Shown here: in pieces, positions 37,751 through 47,211 of the stretch | Numbering within the stretch: position 1 is the first letter of the stretch | Layout of the letters: each line of letters starts with the position of its first letter | Assembly: GCF_025950525.1 (NCBI RefSeq) | Contig: NZ_JAPDGS010000001.1 | Coordinates: 496,001 to 560,000 of the forward strand | Reading direction: 5' to 3' | Length of the DNA stretch: 64,000 bases | Origin: Stagnihabitans lacustris | GTDB taxonomy: Bacteria > Pseudomonadota > Alphaproteobacteria > Rhodobacterales > Rhodobacteraceae | Translations under genes and position numbers: made by a program | The notes under the pieces: generated by a model | What the model saw: the letters and a program-made list of their open reading frames with translations, nothing else | Told to the model about the DNA's origin: nothing | Database searches by the model: none

Positions 37751-40700
37751 ATGGCCACCTATAACGACACGCTCAATGTCAACAATTCCCAGACCGGGAC
37801 AGGCTTTGCCGACACGATCTATGGCAATGGCGGCAATGATACCTTGTCGGGGGCGGGCGGGGTCGATGCGATCTATGGCGGCACCGGCAATGACATCCTG
37901 GATGGCGGGACCGCGGGCGACTCGCTTTTTGGCGGTGGGGGCGACGACCGCATCCTTTTGACCGGAACCTTCGGGGCCGACACGATCCAGGGCGGCGAGA
38001 CGACGGACGAGGTGACGGGCGACACGGTCGACGCCAGCGCCCTGACCGCGGCGATCTCGGTCGTGTTTTCGGGGGCCGAGGCGGGAAGCATCACCTCGGC
38101 CAACACGACGGCGACCTTCTCGCAGATCGAGGGCCTGGTTCTGGCGGGCCTGGCCGACAGCCTGAACGCGACGCTGGCCACCTCGGCGGTGACGGCCGAT
38201 CTGGGCGCGGGCAATGACACGGCCTGGGGCGGCTCTGGCGCCGATACGCTGATCGGGGGCGGGGGGGCGGATTCGATCCTGTCCGGGGCGGGCAATGATC
38301 TGGTTTATGACGAGGCCCAGAACAACACCAATGCCGGGGCGGCCGATTATGTCGATCTGGGCGCGGGCGATGACCGCTATATCGGCACCGGGATCGGGGC
38401 CACGGATACCGACCAGATCTATGGCGGCACGGGCAATGACCAGATCACGGCGCTGGGCGGCAATGACTCGCTTTATGGCGGGTCGGGCAATGACACGCTG
38501 ACGGCGGGCAATGACACGCTGACCAGCGCGGGCGACCAGCTTTATGGCGGGCTTGGCAATGACCAGCTGAACGGCGCGGGCACGGCCGACACGCTGGACG
38601 GCGGCGATGGCGCCGACACGCTGACGGGCGGCGCGGGCAATGACATCCTTTACGGCGGCGACACGCTGGCGGGGGCGGGCGGGACCTTTATCCTGAACGG
38701 CAATTTCACCGCGGGCACGGCGAATTGGTCGGGCACGGACATGGAGGTCAATCCCGAGAGCGCCTATTTCACCGGCGGCTCGACCAGCAACATGACCGTC
38801 GAGATGGACGGCAACTCTGGTCAGACCACGGTCATGGAGCAGAGTTTCACCGTGGCGGGGACGCAGGCGGCGACGCTGTCCTTTCGGGCGGCGCTGCGTG
38901 CGTCGCCTGCGGGCACGGCGGGGGTTGATGGCTTTACCGTCACCGTGGTCGATGCCAACGGTGCTGCGATCCTGAGCCAGACGGTTTTGCCCGCTGCCTG
39001 GGCCAATTATACCTTCAACTTCACCTTCCCCAGCGGCGGCACCTATACGCTGCGCTTCACCGAGGTTGGCAACAACGACAGCATCGGGTCGATCCTGGAC
39101 GATGTGCAGATCACCGGGTCGTCGGTGGCCTATGACGCTGCGGGCGATGTGATCTCGGGCGGGGATGGGGATGACACGATCTATGGCTATGCCGGCAACG
39201 ACAGCCTGTCGGGGGATGCGGGCAATGACAGCCTGATCGGGGGCGAGGGCGATGACACGCTTGCGGGCGGCGATGGCGCGGACAGCGTCAATGCCGGCGG
39301 CGGCAATGACCGGATCATCCTGTCCTCGACCGATACGATCGACGGCGGCGCGGGTCTTGACACGCTGGACGGCACGGCGGGCACCACGGCCGAGGTCGTG
39401 ACCTTTACCAGCGGCACCGGCGGCACGACCAATATCGGCACCGGCTTTGCCAATATCGAAACCTTTGTCAGCGATCAGGGCGCGGACCGCTATGATGCAA
39501 GCCTGGCCACCGGGCCGCTGACCATCCTGACCGGGGCCGACAATGACACGGTGACGGGCGGGGCGGGCAATGACACGCTGGACGGCGGCAGCGGCGACGA
39601 CAGCCTTGCGGGCGGCGCGGGGGCGGACAGCATCACCGGCGGCACCGGGGCGGACACGCTGGCGGGGGGTCTGGGCGATGACCTGCTTTCTGGCGGCGAC
39701 GACGCCGACCGCTTTGTCATCGCAGCCACGGGCGGCGCCGATCAGGTCTTTGGCGGCGAGGGCGGCACGCTGGACCAGGACACGCTGGACCTGTCGGCCC
39801 TGACCACCGCGGTCACGGCCGCGTGGTCTGGCGCCGAGGCGGGCACGGCCACGACCTCTGGTGGCGCGGTCACGTTCGCGGGGATCGAGCGGCTGACCAC
39901 CGGCACCGGCGCCGACACGCTGAACGCCAGCGGCTCGCCCACCGGGGTCTGGCTGGACACGGGCTCTGGGGCCGATGTGGTCACGGGGTCGGGCGCGGCG
40001 GATACGGTCGCGGCCGGGGATGGCGCGGACAGCGTTCTGGCCGGGGGCGGGGCGGATGTCGTCGATGGCGGCCTTGGCGCCGACACGCTGTCGGGCGAGG
40101 CGGGGGCCGACAGCCTGACGGGCGGCGAGGGCGCCGACGCGCTGTATGGCGGGACCGAGTCCGACACGCTTGCGGGCGACGCGGGCAATGACCTGCTTTA
40201 CGGCGGCGCGGGCAATGACAGCCTGTCGGGCGGCACGGGCGACGACTCGCTTTTGGGCGAGGCCGGGGATGACACGCTGCAGGGCGGCACCGGGTCGGAT
40301 GGCTTTGTCTATCTGGCCGATGGCTTTGGCGCCGATGCGGTCACTGGCGGCGAGGATGTCGGCAGCGCCGAGATCGACTATATCTATGCCGATCTGCCCG
40401 GTCCGGTGACGGTGGTCTATTCCGGGTCCGAGGCCGGCACGATGACGGCCCCGGGCGCGGGCAATGGCACGGTCAGCTTCTCGCAGATCGAGGCGCTGTG
40501 GACCGGCGCCGGGGCCGACCTGATCGACGGCCGTCTGAACGGGGCGGGCGGCTATGTCCTGACCAATGACGGCGCGGATACGATCTGGGGCGGGGCAGGG
40601 GTCGAACAGATCTATGCCGGAAGCGGCGCGGATTCCATCGACGGTGGGGCCGGGGCCGATCAGGTCTTTGGCGGCGCCGGCAGCGACTGGATCAAGGGCG

Positions 40701-41449
40701 ACAGCGGCGACACGGTCGACGGCGGCGCCGGGGATTTCGACACGCTGGACCTTTCGGCCTGGGGCTTTGCCCGGACCAATGTGATCTACAGCGCCACCGA
40801 TCCTCAGGCTGGAACGGTCGAGTTCCTGAATTCTGATGGCACGGTGCAAAGCACCATGACCTTCTCGAACATCGAGAAAGTCATGCCCTGTTTCACCCCC
40901 GGCACCCTGATCCAGACCGGTCGCGGCGCCGTGGCGGTTGAATGCCTGGCGCCCGGAGACCTGATCCTGACCCGCGACAACGGGGTCCAGCCCCTGCGCT
41001 GGATCGGCAGGCGGGCGCTAAGCCTGGCCGATCTGATCGTTCAACCTCGGCTGCAACCGCTGCGGATCACGGCGGGTAGCCTTGGGGCGGGCCTGCCGCG
41101 GCGTGACCTGACCGTGTCGCCGCAACACCGCATGTTGATCGAGGGCGCGCGGGCCGAGATGCTGTTTGGCGAGGCCGAGGTTCTGGTGGCCGCCCGCCAT
41201 CTGGAGGCCACCCCGCTTTTGCCGGCCGGTGTCACCTATATCCACCTGCTGTTTGATGCCCACGAGATCATCCAGGCCGAGGGCGCCTGGACCGAAAGCT
41301 TCCAGCCCGCCGCCCGGATGCTGTCCGAGATGGAGGCCGAGACCCGCGCCGAGATCGAGGCGCTGTTCCCCGACCTGTCCCATCAGGGCTTCCCCGCGGC
41401 CAGGCTGTCGCTGAAGGCGCATGAGGCCAAGGTGCTGCTGGCGGCGTAA
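37751..41449 (+). CDS. second RTX protein with jelly-roll-like domain and C-terminal Hint domain
   Basis: A 1,232-residue protein from the ATG at 37751 (MATYNDTLNVNN). RTX nonapeptides dominate, interrupted at about residues 308-458 by a non-repeat domain (NGNFTAGTANWSG ... GSILDDVQITGSS) that looks like a carbohydrate-binding or DUF642-type jelly roll. Modules with VFSGAEAGSxT...FSQIEGL recur. The C-terminus is a Hint domain starting at PCFTPGTLIQTGRG with SPQHRMLI. It is the same type as in the preceding gene and is joined by the same linker (TMTFSNIEKV). Apart from the Hint domain the two proteins differ widely. Secretion and Hint autocleavage are inferred from the families. Confidence 0.92.
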   Translation: MATYNDTLNVNNSQTGTGFADTIYGNGGNDTLSGAGGVDAIYGGTGNDILDGGTAGDSLFGGGGDDRILLTGTFGADTIQGGETTDEVTGDTVDASALTAAISVVFSGAEAGSITSANTTATFSQIEGLVLAGLADSLNATLATSAVTADLGAGNDTAWGGSGADTLIGGGGADSILSGAGNDLVYDEAQNNTNAGAADYVDLGAGDDRYIGTGIGATDTDQIYGGTGNDQITALGGNDSLYGGSGNDTLTAGNDTLTSAGDQLYGGLGNDQLNGAGTADTLDGGDGADTLTGGAGNDILYGGDTLAGAGGTFILNGNFTAGTANWSGTDMEVNPESAYFTGGSTSNMTVEMDGNSGQTTVMEQSFTVAGTQAATLSFRAALRASPAGTAGVDGFTVTVVDANGAAILSQTVLPAAWANYTFNFTFPSGGTYTLRFTEVGNNDSIGSILDDVQITGSSVAYDAAGDVISGGDGDDTIYGYAGNDSLSGDAGNDSLIGGEGDDTLAGGDGADSVNAGGGNDRIILSSTDTIDGGAGLDTLDGTAGTTAEVVTFTSGTGGTTNIGTGFANIETFVSDQGADRYDASLATGPLTILTGADNDTVTGGAGNDTLDGGSGDDSLAGGAGADSITGGTGADTLAGGLGDDLLSGGDDADRFVIAATGGADQVFGGEGGTLDQDTLDLSALTTAVTAAWSGAEAGTATTSGGAVTFAGIERLTTGTGADTLNASGSPTGVWLDTGSGADVVTGSGAADTVAAGDGADSVLAGGGADVVDGGLGADTLSGEAGADSLTGGEGADALYGGTESDTLAGDAGNDLLYGGAGNDSLSGGTGDDSLLGEAGDDTLQGGTGSDGFVYLADGFGADAVTGGEDVGSAEIDYIYADLPGPVTVVYSGSEAGTMTAPGAGNGTVSFSQIEALWTGAGADLIDGRLNGAGGYVLTNDGADTIWGGAGVEQIYAGSGADSIDGGAGADQVFGGAGSDWIKGDSGDTVDGGAGDFDTLDLSAWGFARTNVIYSATDPQAGTVEFLNSDGTVQSTMTFSNIEKVMPCFTPGTLIQTGRGAVAVECLAPGDLILTRDNGVQPLRWIGRRALSLADLIVQPRLQPLRITAGSLGAGLPRRDLTVSPQHRMLIEGARAEMLFGEAEVLVAARHLEATPLLPAGVTYIHLLFDAHEIIQAEGAWTESFQPAARMLSEMEAETRAEIEALFPDLSHQGFPAARLSLKAHEAKVLLAA

Positions 41450-41457
41450 GACGCGTC

Positions 41458-41501
41458 GCAAGTCCCGGGGGGGCTTGGCCAAAGCCCGCCCCGGGACTTG
41501 C
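41458..41501. terminator. long hairpin between the second Hint-RTX gene and the MobA-like gene
   Basis: GCAAGTCCCGGGG(G)GGCTT pairs with AAGCCC(G)CCCCGGGACTTGC with one bulge. It is positioned to stop both convergent genes. A further hairpin, GCGAGAT-GGC-ATCTTGC, lies at 41534-41550. Confidence 0.8.
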
Positions 41502-41555
41502 GCTCTGTCATCTATCCCCGCCACAGGCCAGAGGCGAGATGGCATCTTGCTTGCG

Positions 41556-42137
41556 TCAGCCCGCGCCGTTTTGTGACGCGCGCCAGGCGGCCCAGGCCTC
41601 GGGCGTGTCCAGATCGGTGGTCGCATGACATCCCGGCAGGGCGATCCGCTCCAGCAGGTGGGGATTGTCTTGCAAGATCACCCGCGCGCCCGCATCCCCC
41701 TGCAGCGACGCAAAGGCCGGTCGCAGATGGGCCGGAAAGATCACCGGATGGCCGGGGGTCCCCGTCTGGTCGGTGGCCTGCAGGATGGAGGCCGGCCGCA
41801 GCTTGTGCCGCGCCAGCATCGCCATCAGGTCATGCCGGGTGATATCGGGCATGTCGGCGGGCAGCACCATCAGGATGCCCGCCCCCGCAGCCCCGCGCCG
41901 CAAAGAGGCCGCCAGCCCCTCGGCCGCCTCGGGCACCTCGCGGATTTCGACGGGCAGGCCTGCGATCAGCGCCCGGCGGGGATCGTTCACACGCAGGGTG
42001 ACGATGACATCGCGGCGCAGGGTCAGGGCACGTGTGACGGTGCGGCGGAGGAGCGGTTCTCCGTCGATCAGTTCGGCCAGCTTGTCGCGCCCCCCCATGC
42101 GGGACGAGCGGCCTGCAGCGGGGATCAGAACATCCAT
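41556..42137 (-). CDS. MobA-like NTP transferase (MocA type)
   Basis: A 193-residue nucleotidyltransferase. The start DVLIPAAGRSSRMGGRDKL is the glycine-rich NTP-binding loop with its Arg and Lys. LMVLPADMPDIT carries the metal-binding Asp, and GHPVIFP is typical of the family that includes molybdenum-cofactor cytidylyl- and guanylyltransferases (MocA, MobA). The acceptor cannot be read from sequence and no molybdoenzyme gene adjoins. ATG 42137 is the only start before the motif. A copy of the dispersed element with hairpin lies in its 5' region. Confidence 0.85.
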   Translation of the reverse strand: MDVLIPAAGRSSRMGGRDKLAELIDGEPLLRRTVTRALTLRRDVIVTLRVNDPRRALIAGLPVEIREVPEAAEGLAASLRRGAAGAGILMVLPADMPDITRHDLMAMLARHKLRPASILQATDQTGTPGHPVIFPAHLRPAFASLQGDAGARVILQDNPHLLERIALPGCHATTDLDTPEAWAAWRASQNGAG

Positions 42138-42157
42138 CTTGGTCTTTCGCGGAACCC

Positions 42158-42214
42158 GCAGGGGGTTGCACACCCCCTGCACCCCCGTGGAGTATTTGGG
42201 TCAATGTGAAAGGG
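42158..42214. repeat. hairpin plus dispersed element
   Basis: GCAGGGGGT-TGCAC-ACCCCCTGC at 42158-42180 is followed by GGAGTATTTGGGTCAATGTG from 42189, between the flavoenzyme and MobA-like genes. Confidence 0.75.
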
Positions 42215-42302
42215 CAAGGGGGCGGTGGTTTGCGGAAGCGGCGCGTCCCCGGGCAGAGGACGCGCCGGTCAAGCGGGCGGCGAGCGGCTGCGTAGCCCGG
42301 GT

Positions 42303-44723
42303 TTACCCGCGCATGCGGCCCTGGTCGTCCCAGAGCGGCGCGAGGTGGACGCGAGCTTTGCGACGCTGGCCGAGGATTTCGACCTCGACTTCCAATCCGT
42401 CCTGAACGCGGTCAGCCGGAATGAAGCCTTGGGCCACGGATTTCCCGGTCCAGTGGCTGAAGCCACCGCTTGTGCACCAGCCGACCACGGCGCCGTCCAA
42501 CCAGATCGGCTCCCAGGCGACGACATCGGCGTCGTCGGCATCGACCACCAGGGGGACCAGCTTGCGACTTGGGCCCTTGGCTTTCTCGGCCAGCGCTGCG
42601 GCTTTGCCGATCCAGTCGCAGGGCTTGTTCCAGGCGATGAACTTGTCCAGACCCGTTTCGGCGGGGGTGTAGTCGGGCGAGAACTCGCGGCCCCAGCTTC
42701 CGAACCATTTGTCCAGACGCAGCGACATCATGGCGCGCATGCCGAAGGGGCGCAGGCCCAGGTCTTGGCCCTTTGCGTTCAGGATATCCCACAGGTGGCG
42801 GACCGACATGTGATCGGTGAAGATCTCGTATCCGAGGTCGGCCGTGTAGCTGACGCGTTGGACGATGCAATTGGCCATGCCCACGGTCAGGCGTTTGACG
42901 TCCATGAACTTGAAGGCCTCAGGCCCGACATCGGCGCGGGTGACGCGGGACAAGAGCTCGCGGGCTTTCGGCCCGGCGATCTGGAAGCCCGACCGCGCGT
43001 CGGAGATGTTCTCGACGCTGACGCCGGGTTCCGCGTGTTGTTCGAACCAGCGGCTGTGCCAGCCCTGCGCGCCATAGCTGGCGGTCAACTGGAACTCGAC
43101 CTCTGACAGGCAGGATACGGTGAAGTCGCCGATGATCTTGCCGCTTTCCGCCAGCATGGGCGTCAAAGACAGCCGCCCCGGCTTGGGGATGCGGCCCGCC
43201 ATGATGCGGTCCAGCCAGGCGCGGGCATTCGGCCCCTTGACCAGGTATTTGCCGAAATTCTGCACCTCGTTGATGCCGACGCCTTCGCGGACGGCCATGA
43301 CCTCTTGGCGCGTGGCCTCCCAGGCGTTGGAGCGTTTGAACGTGGGTTCCTCGTAGCGGGGTTCGCCGGGTAGGGCGTAGTAGTTCGGGACCTCAAGCCC
43401 GTATTGCTGGCCCCAGACGGCGTTCAGGCTCTCGTTGACCTCATACATCGGGGTCGTGCGGAAGGGGCGGGCGGCCGGGCGTTCTTCGTTCGGATAGCCG
43501 ACCGAAAAGCGCATCTGGTAGTTTTCGATGACCTTCGGCACCGTATAGCCGGGCGAGGTCCAGTTGCCAAAGCGCGCCACGTCAAAGCCGCGGGGGTCGC
43601 GTTCGACCTCGCCGTGGATCATCCATTGCGCCAAGGCCAGACCCATGCCGCCGCCTTGGCTGAAACCGGCCATGACGGCGCAGGCGCTCCAGTAGTTGCG
43701 CAGACCCGGGACCGGGCCGATCAGCGGGTTGCCATCGGGGGCGAAGGTGAAGGGCCCATGGATCACGCGCTTGACGCCCGAACGCTCCAGCACCGGGATG
43801 CGGCGATAGGCGAAGTTGACGGAGTCTTCGATCTTGTCGAATTGCTCGTTCAACAGCTCATGGCCAAAGTTCCAAGGCGTGCCATCGACGGCCCAGGGCT
43901 CGCAGGGCTTTTCGTAAAAGCCGATGCACATGCCACGGCCTTCCTGGCGGAGGTAGAATTCGCCGCCCGGGTCCATGACATGGGGGAATTCGCGGCCCGC
44001 CTTCAGGATGTCCATGATTTCCGGGATGTCATCGGTGACGATATATTGGTGGGCCATCGGGAGCAAAGGCAGGTAGACGCCTGCCATGGCGCCGATTTCC
44101 CGCGCCCAAAGGCCGCCGGCGTTCACCAGATGCTCACAGTAAACCGTGCCCTTTTCGGTGACGACCTCCCAGCCTTCGGCGGTCGGGTTGGTCTCCAGCA
44201 CGCGGCTGTGCAACACGATTTCCGCGCCGCCCATGCGCGCGGCCTTGGCATAGGCGTGCGTCGTGCCCGAAGGGTCCAAGTGGCCGTCCAGCGGGTCATA
44301 AAGGCCCCCAAGGATGCCCTTCACATCCACCAGCCCATCGGTCAGCTTGGTGATCTCGGCGGGCGTCAGGATCTCGGTGTCCAGCCCCATATAGCGGTGC
44401 TTGGCGCGTTCGGCCTTCAGCTGTTCGAACCGCGCCTCGTTGTCGGCCAAGGTCACGCCGCCGACATGGTGCAGCCCGCAAGACATGCCGGTGATCGCCT
44501 CCAGCTCTTTATACAGCCGGATCGTATAGCCCTGCAGCGCGGCCATATTGGTGTCGCCGTTGATCGTGTGAAAGCCCCCCGCCGCATGCCAGGTCGAGCC
44601 CGAGGTGAGTTCCGACCTTTCGATCAGCATGACATCGGACCAGCCAAGCTTGGTCAGGTGATACAGGACCGAACAGCCGACGACGCCGCCGCCGATGACC
44701 ACCACGCGGGTATGGGTTTTCAT
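42303..44723 (-). CDS. dimethylglycine/sarcosine dehydrogenase-like flavoprotein (DAO + GcvT domains)
   Basis: An 806-residue enzyme with an N-terminal DAO flavin domain (VVVIGGGVVGCSVLYHLTKLG at residues 7-27, then ERSELTSGSTWHAAG with the likely FAD-linkage His) and a C-terminal GcvT tetrahydrofolate domain (about residues 425-800, ending GFIPADRVQDGLEVEVEILGQ). This layout oxidises N-methylated glycines and passes the one-carbon unit to folate. Which amine is used is unknown. It lies downstream of livJGFHM on the same strand, so that importer may supply its substrate. The AAGGA before ATG 44723 supports this start. Confidence 0.9.
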   Translation of the reverse strand: MKTHTRVVVIGGGVVGCSVLYHLTKLGWSDVMLIERSELTSGSTWHAAGGFHTINGDTNMAALQGYTIRLYKELEAITGMSCGLHHVGGVTLADNEARFEQLKAERAKHRYMGLDTEILTPAEITKLTDGLVDVKGILGGLYDPLDGHLDPSGTTHAYAKAARMGGAEIVLHSRVLETNPTAEGWEVVTEKGTVYCEHLVNAGGLWAREIGAMAGVYLPLLPMAHQYIVTDDIPEIMDILKAGREFPHVMDPGGEFYLRQEGRGMCIGFYEKPCEPWAVDGTPWNFGHELLNEQFDKIEDSVNFAYRRIPVLERSGVKRVIHGPFTFAPDGNPLIGPVPGLRNYWSACAVMAGFSQGGGMGLALAQWMIHGEVERDPRGFDVARFGNWTSPGYTVPKVIENYQMRFSVGYPNEERPAARPFRTTPMYEVNESLNAVWGQQYGLEVPNYYALPGEPRYEEPTFKRSNAWEATRQEVMAVREGVGINEVQNFGKYLVKGPNARAWLDRIMAGRIPKPGRLSLTPMLAESGKIIGDFTVSCLSEVEFQLTASYGAQGWHSRWFEQHAEPGVSVENISDARSGFQIAGPKARELLSRVTRADVGPEAFKFMDVKRLTVGMANCIVQRVSYTADLGYEIFTDHMSVRHLWDILNAKGQDLGLRPFGMRAMMSLRLDKWFGSWGREFSPDYTPAETGLDKFIAWNKPCDWIGKAAALAEKAKGPSRKLVPLVVDADDADVVAWEPIWLDGAVVGWCTSGGFSHWTGKSVAQGFIPADRVQDGLEVEVEILGQRRKARVHLAPLWDDQGRMRG

Positions 44724-44832
44724 GGGATTTCCTTGTGAAACCGGGATTGGCGCCAGATGACGCCGGGCCAAGGCGCGCGTCACGTCAATCCGCGACAGAA
44801 AGCGTCGCAAGCAGACTATGGTCGCCAATTGA

Positions 44833-44859
44833 AAAGGGCCGGCGCTGGGCCGGCCCTTT
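44833..44859 (-). terminator. terminator of the liv cluster
   Basis: AAAGGGCCGGC pairs over 11 bp with GCCGGCCCTTT around a 5-base loop, and on the minus strand a T-rich tail follows. It separates livM from the dehydrogenase-like gene. Confidence 0.75.
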
Positions 44860-44875
44860 CATCAGCTTGCATGGC

Positions 44876-46198
44876 TTACTTCTCGGGGATCAGGCCCCTG
44901 GGCGCAAACCGCAGCACGATCAAAAGCGCCAGCCCCAGGGTCAGAAGTCGCATCTGCGGCGCCACGTCGATCAGGTGAGTCTTCAGGTCGCCATCCGGCA
45001 TCCCCGCCGTGATGGCCGCGGCAATCATCGGCCCGGCATTGTCGACGATCAGCCACAGCCAGCCGACCAGCAGCCCGCCCAGCACCGAGCCCCAGTTGTT
45101 GCCCGACCCCCCCAGGATCACCATGATCCAGATGAGAAAGGTGAACCGCAGCGGCGAGAACTCGCCCGGGACCAGTTGGCCCAGCATCGAGACATACATC
45201 GCCCCCGTCATCCCCACGACGGCAGAACCGAGGATGAAGATGATCAGATGCTGACGCTTGACGTCCTTGCCCATGGCAGAGGCCGCGATTTCGTTGTCGC
45301 GAATGGCGCGCATCATGCGGCCCCAGGGCGAGTGGACGGCGCGTTCCAACAGCCAGATCAGGATGCCCAGGATCAGGGCAAAGATCGCGCAATAGATCAG
45401 CTTGACCAGGATGGTCGAGGCGGTGGTGGGGTTCAGCCCCCATTGCGCGCACAGGTCCAGGAAGCTTTGCGTCTTTTGCAGGTCGACTTCATAGGGCACC
45501 GGCCAGGGGCGCGGCAGGCCCACGAAGTTCTTGACCCCGCGCGACATCCAGTCCTCGGATTTCATCGCGGTGATGATGATTTCCGCGATGCCCAGGGTGG
45601 CGATGGCCAGGTAATCTTCGCGCAGGCCAAGGGCGATCTTGCCGATGGCCCAGGCGCCCGCAGCGGCGAACAAAGCGCCCACCGGCCAGGCCAGAAGCGA
45701 GGGCAGGCCCAAGCCGCCGATATTGCCATGGGTGGCGGGGTCATAGGCCTCGATCGCCGCAACCGCCGGGTCGAAGATGGCGCGATACAGGAAAAAGCCG
45801 CCGATCAGCACGACGGCGAGCGCAAGGCTGCGGCTGCGACCCTGGGGCAGGGCGCCCCAAACCCGGACCCCGACCGCGATGATCAACAGCGCCAGGACCA
45901 GGGCCGCGATGACCTGCCAGCCGGCAGAGCCGAGGAAAACGCCGTCTCCTGTCGCAGCAAAGGCCTCGGGCACCGGTTGGCCCGAGATGAACACGACGGC
46001 CAGGCCACCCAAGGCGACCGACCCGACGATGCCGGTCGAAAAGAGCCCGGCATAGCCCCATTGCATGTTCACGCCCAAAGCGGTGATCGCGGACAAAAGC
46101 CCGATCACCAGGATGGACAGCGACACGTTCCAGGACAGCATCTGCCCGGTCAGGATATACAGAAGGGCGACGCCGCCGAAGAGGACGATGTTCTTCAT
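44876..46198 (-). CDS. livM: branched-chain-type ABC transporter permease LivM
   Basis: A 440-residue inner-membrane permease with about ten hydrophobic segments. ALGVNMQWGYAGLFSTG near residue 45 and the EAA-like loop HSPWGRMMRAIRDNEIAASAMG near residue 290 identify the LivM group. It is longer than E. coli LivM mainly through an insertion between segments (about residues 75-150). The ATG at 46198 overlaps the livH stop by one base. HAAT importers with this set carry branched-chain amino acids, other amino acids, urea or amides. Confidence 0.94.
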   Translation of the reverse strand: MKNIVLFGGVALLYILTGQMLSWNVSLSILVIGLLSAITALGVNMQWGYAGLFSTGIVGSVALGGLAVVFISGQPVPEAFAATGDGVFLGSAGWQVIAALVLALLIIAVGVRVWGALPQGRSRSLALAVVLIGGFFLYRAIFDPAVAAIEAYDPATHGNIGGLGLPSLLAWPVGALFAAAGAWAIGKIALGLREDYLAIATLGIAEIIITAMKSEDWMSRGVKNFVGLPRPWPVPYEVDLQKTQSFLDLCAQWGLNPTTASTILVKLIYCAIFALILGILIWLLERAVHSPWGRMMRAIRDNEIAASAMGKDVKRQHLIIFILGSAVVGMTGAMYVSMLGQLVPGEFSPLRFTFLIWIMVILGGSGNNWGSVLGGLLVGWLWLIVDNAGPMIAAAITAGMPDGDLKTHLIDVAPQMRLLTLGLALLIVLRFAPRGLIPEK

Positions 46199-47208
46199 CA
46201 CGAGCCTCGCTTTCCGAAGATGCCATTGGGCATGAAGAGCAGCACCAGGATCAGGATCGAGAAACTGACCGCGAATTTGTAATCGGTGCTAAGCAGTTGC
46301 AGCAGGTTTTCCGGCGCCCAGGCCTCGGGGACGATATAGGTCACGACCTTTTTCCAGGCATAGGTCAGGAACACTTCCGAGAAGGCGACGATAAAGCCGC
46401 CCGCGACCGCGCCCAGGGGCGAGCCCAGGCCCCCCACCACGGCTGCGGCAAAGATCGGCAGCAGCAATTGGTAATAGACAAAGGGACGGAAGCTTTTGTC
46501 CAGGCCGTAAAGCGTGCCCGCGATGGTCGCAAGGATGGCCGCGATGACCCAAGTCACCTGAACGACACGGTCGGGGTTGATGCCCGACAAAAGCGCCAGA
46601 TCCTCGTTGTCCGAAAACGCCCGCATCGACTTGCCGGTGCGGGTGTTTTGCAGGAACCAGAACAGCGCCGCCATGGTCACAAGCGCCGTGACCAGGGTGA
46701 TCGCGGTGGAGCCCTTGATCGCCAGACCCTCGGCCAGGCCGGTCATGGCCTTGAAATCCCCCGCCGAAATCAAAAAGCGGCCGCCATCGGCGAAGTTCTG
46801 TTCCTCGGTGCCGATGATGATGCGCACGACACCATTCATCACGAACATCACCCCGGCCGAGACGATGACCAGGATGATCGGCTTGGCCTTTTGCTTGCGG
46901 TAGAATTTATAGACCGCGGTGTCGGTGCCAAGAAGCAGGGCCGAAGTGGCCACGATCCCGAAAGGCAGCGCCAAAAGCGCGGTGGGCAGGGGCGCAATCG
47001 AGATCCCCAGCGATTGGAACCACCAGGTCATCAGGATGACGACCGTGGTCCCAAAGGCCATGGTGTCGCCCCAGGCAAAGTTGGAAAACCGCAGGATGCC
47101 AAAGATCAGCGTGACCCCCAGCGCCCCGATGGCCAGCTGTGCGCCATAAGAGGCCGCGGGGATCACGACAAAGTTCAACAGGGCGATCAGAGCGTTCAGA
47201 AAATCCAT
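46198..47208 (-). CDS. livH: branched-chain-type ABC transporter permease LivH
   Basis: A 336-residue permease with the family start segment LAIGALGVTLIFGILRFSNFAWGDTMAFG and the loop TRTGKSMRAFSDNEDLALLSGINPDRV, which contacts the ATPases. GGLGSPLGAVAGG is typical of the C-terminal half. It lies three bases after livF and overlaps livM. Confidence 0.95.
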   Translation of the reverse strand: MDFLNALIALLNFVVIPAASYGAQLAIGALGVTLIFGILRFSNFAWGDTMAFGTTVVILMTWWFQSLGISIAPLPTALLALPFGIVATSALLLGTDTAVYKFYRKQKAKPIILVIVSAGVMFVMNGVVRIIIGTEEQNFADGGRFLISAGDFKAMTGLAEGLAIKGSTAITLVTALVTMAALFWFLQNTRTGKSMRAFSDNEDLALLSGINPDRVVQVTWVIAAILATIAGTLYGLDKSFRPFVYYQLLLPIFAAAVVGGLGSPLGAVAGGFIVAFSEVFLTYAWKKVVTYIVPEAWAPENLLQLLSTDYKFAVSFSILILVLLFMPNGIFGKRGS

Positions 47209-47211
47209 GGC

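Noticed and set aside
35708..40849. Long minus-strand frames opposite the two Hint-RTX genes
   Set aside because: These are mirror artefacts of repetitive high-GC coding sequence, and they cross gene boundaries and terminators.
31807..41560. Genomic island integrated at tRNA-Leu carrying the Hint-RTX genes
   Set aside because: No integrase gene and no second copy of the tRNA 3' end (GAGTCCGACC...CCGCACCA) was found at the far side near 41450-41560. The idea stays open only as possible old acquisition.
44724..44875. Glycine riboswitch upstream of the GcvT-domain enzyme gene
   Set aside because: The conserved GGAGAG and CCGAAGGGGCAA-like segments of glycine aptamers are not present.
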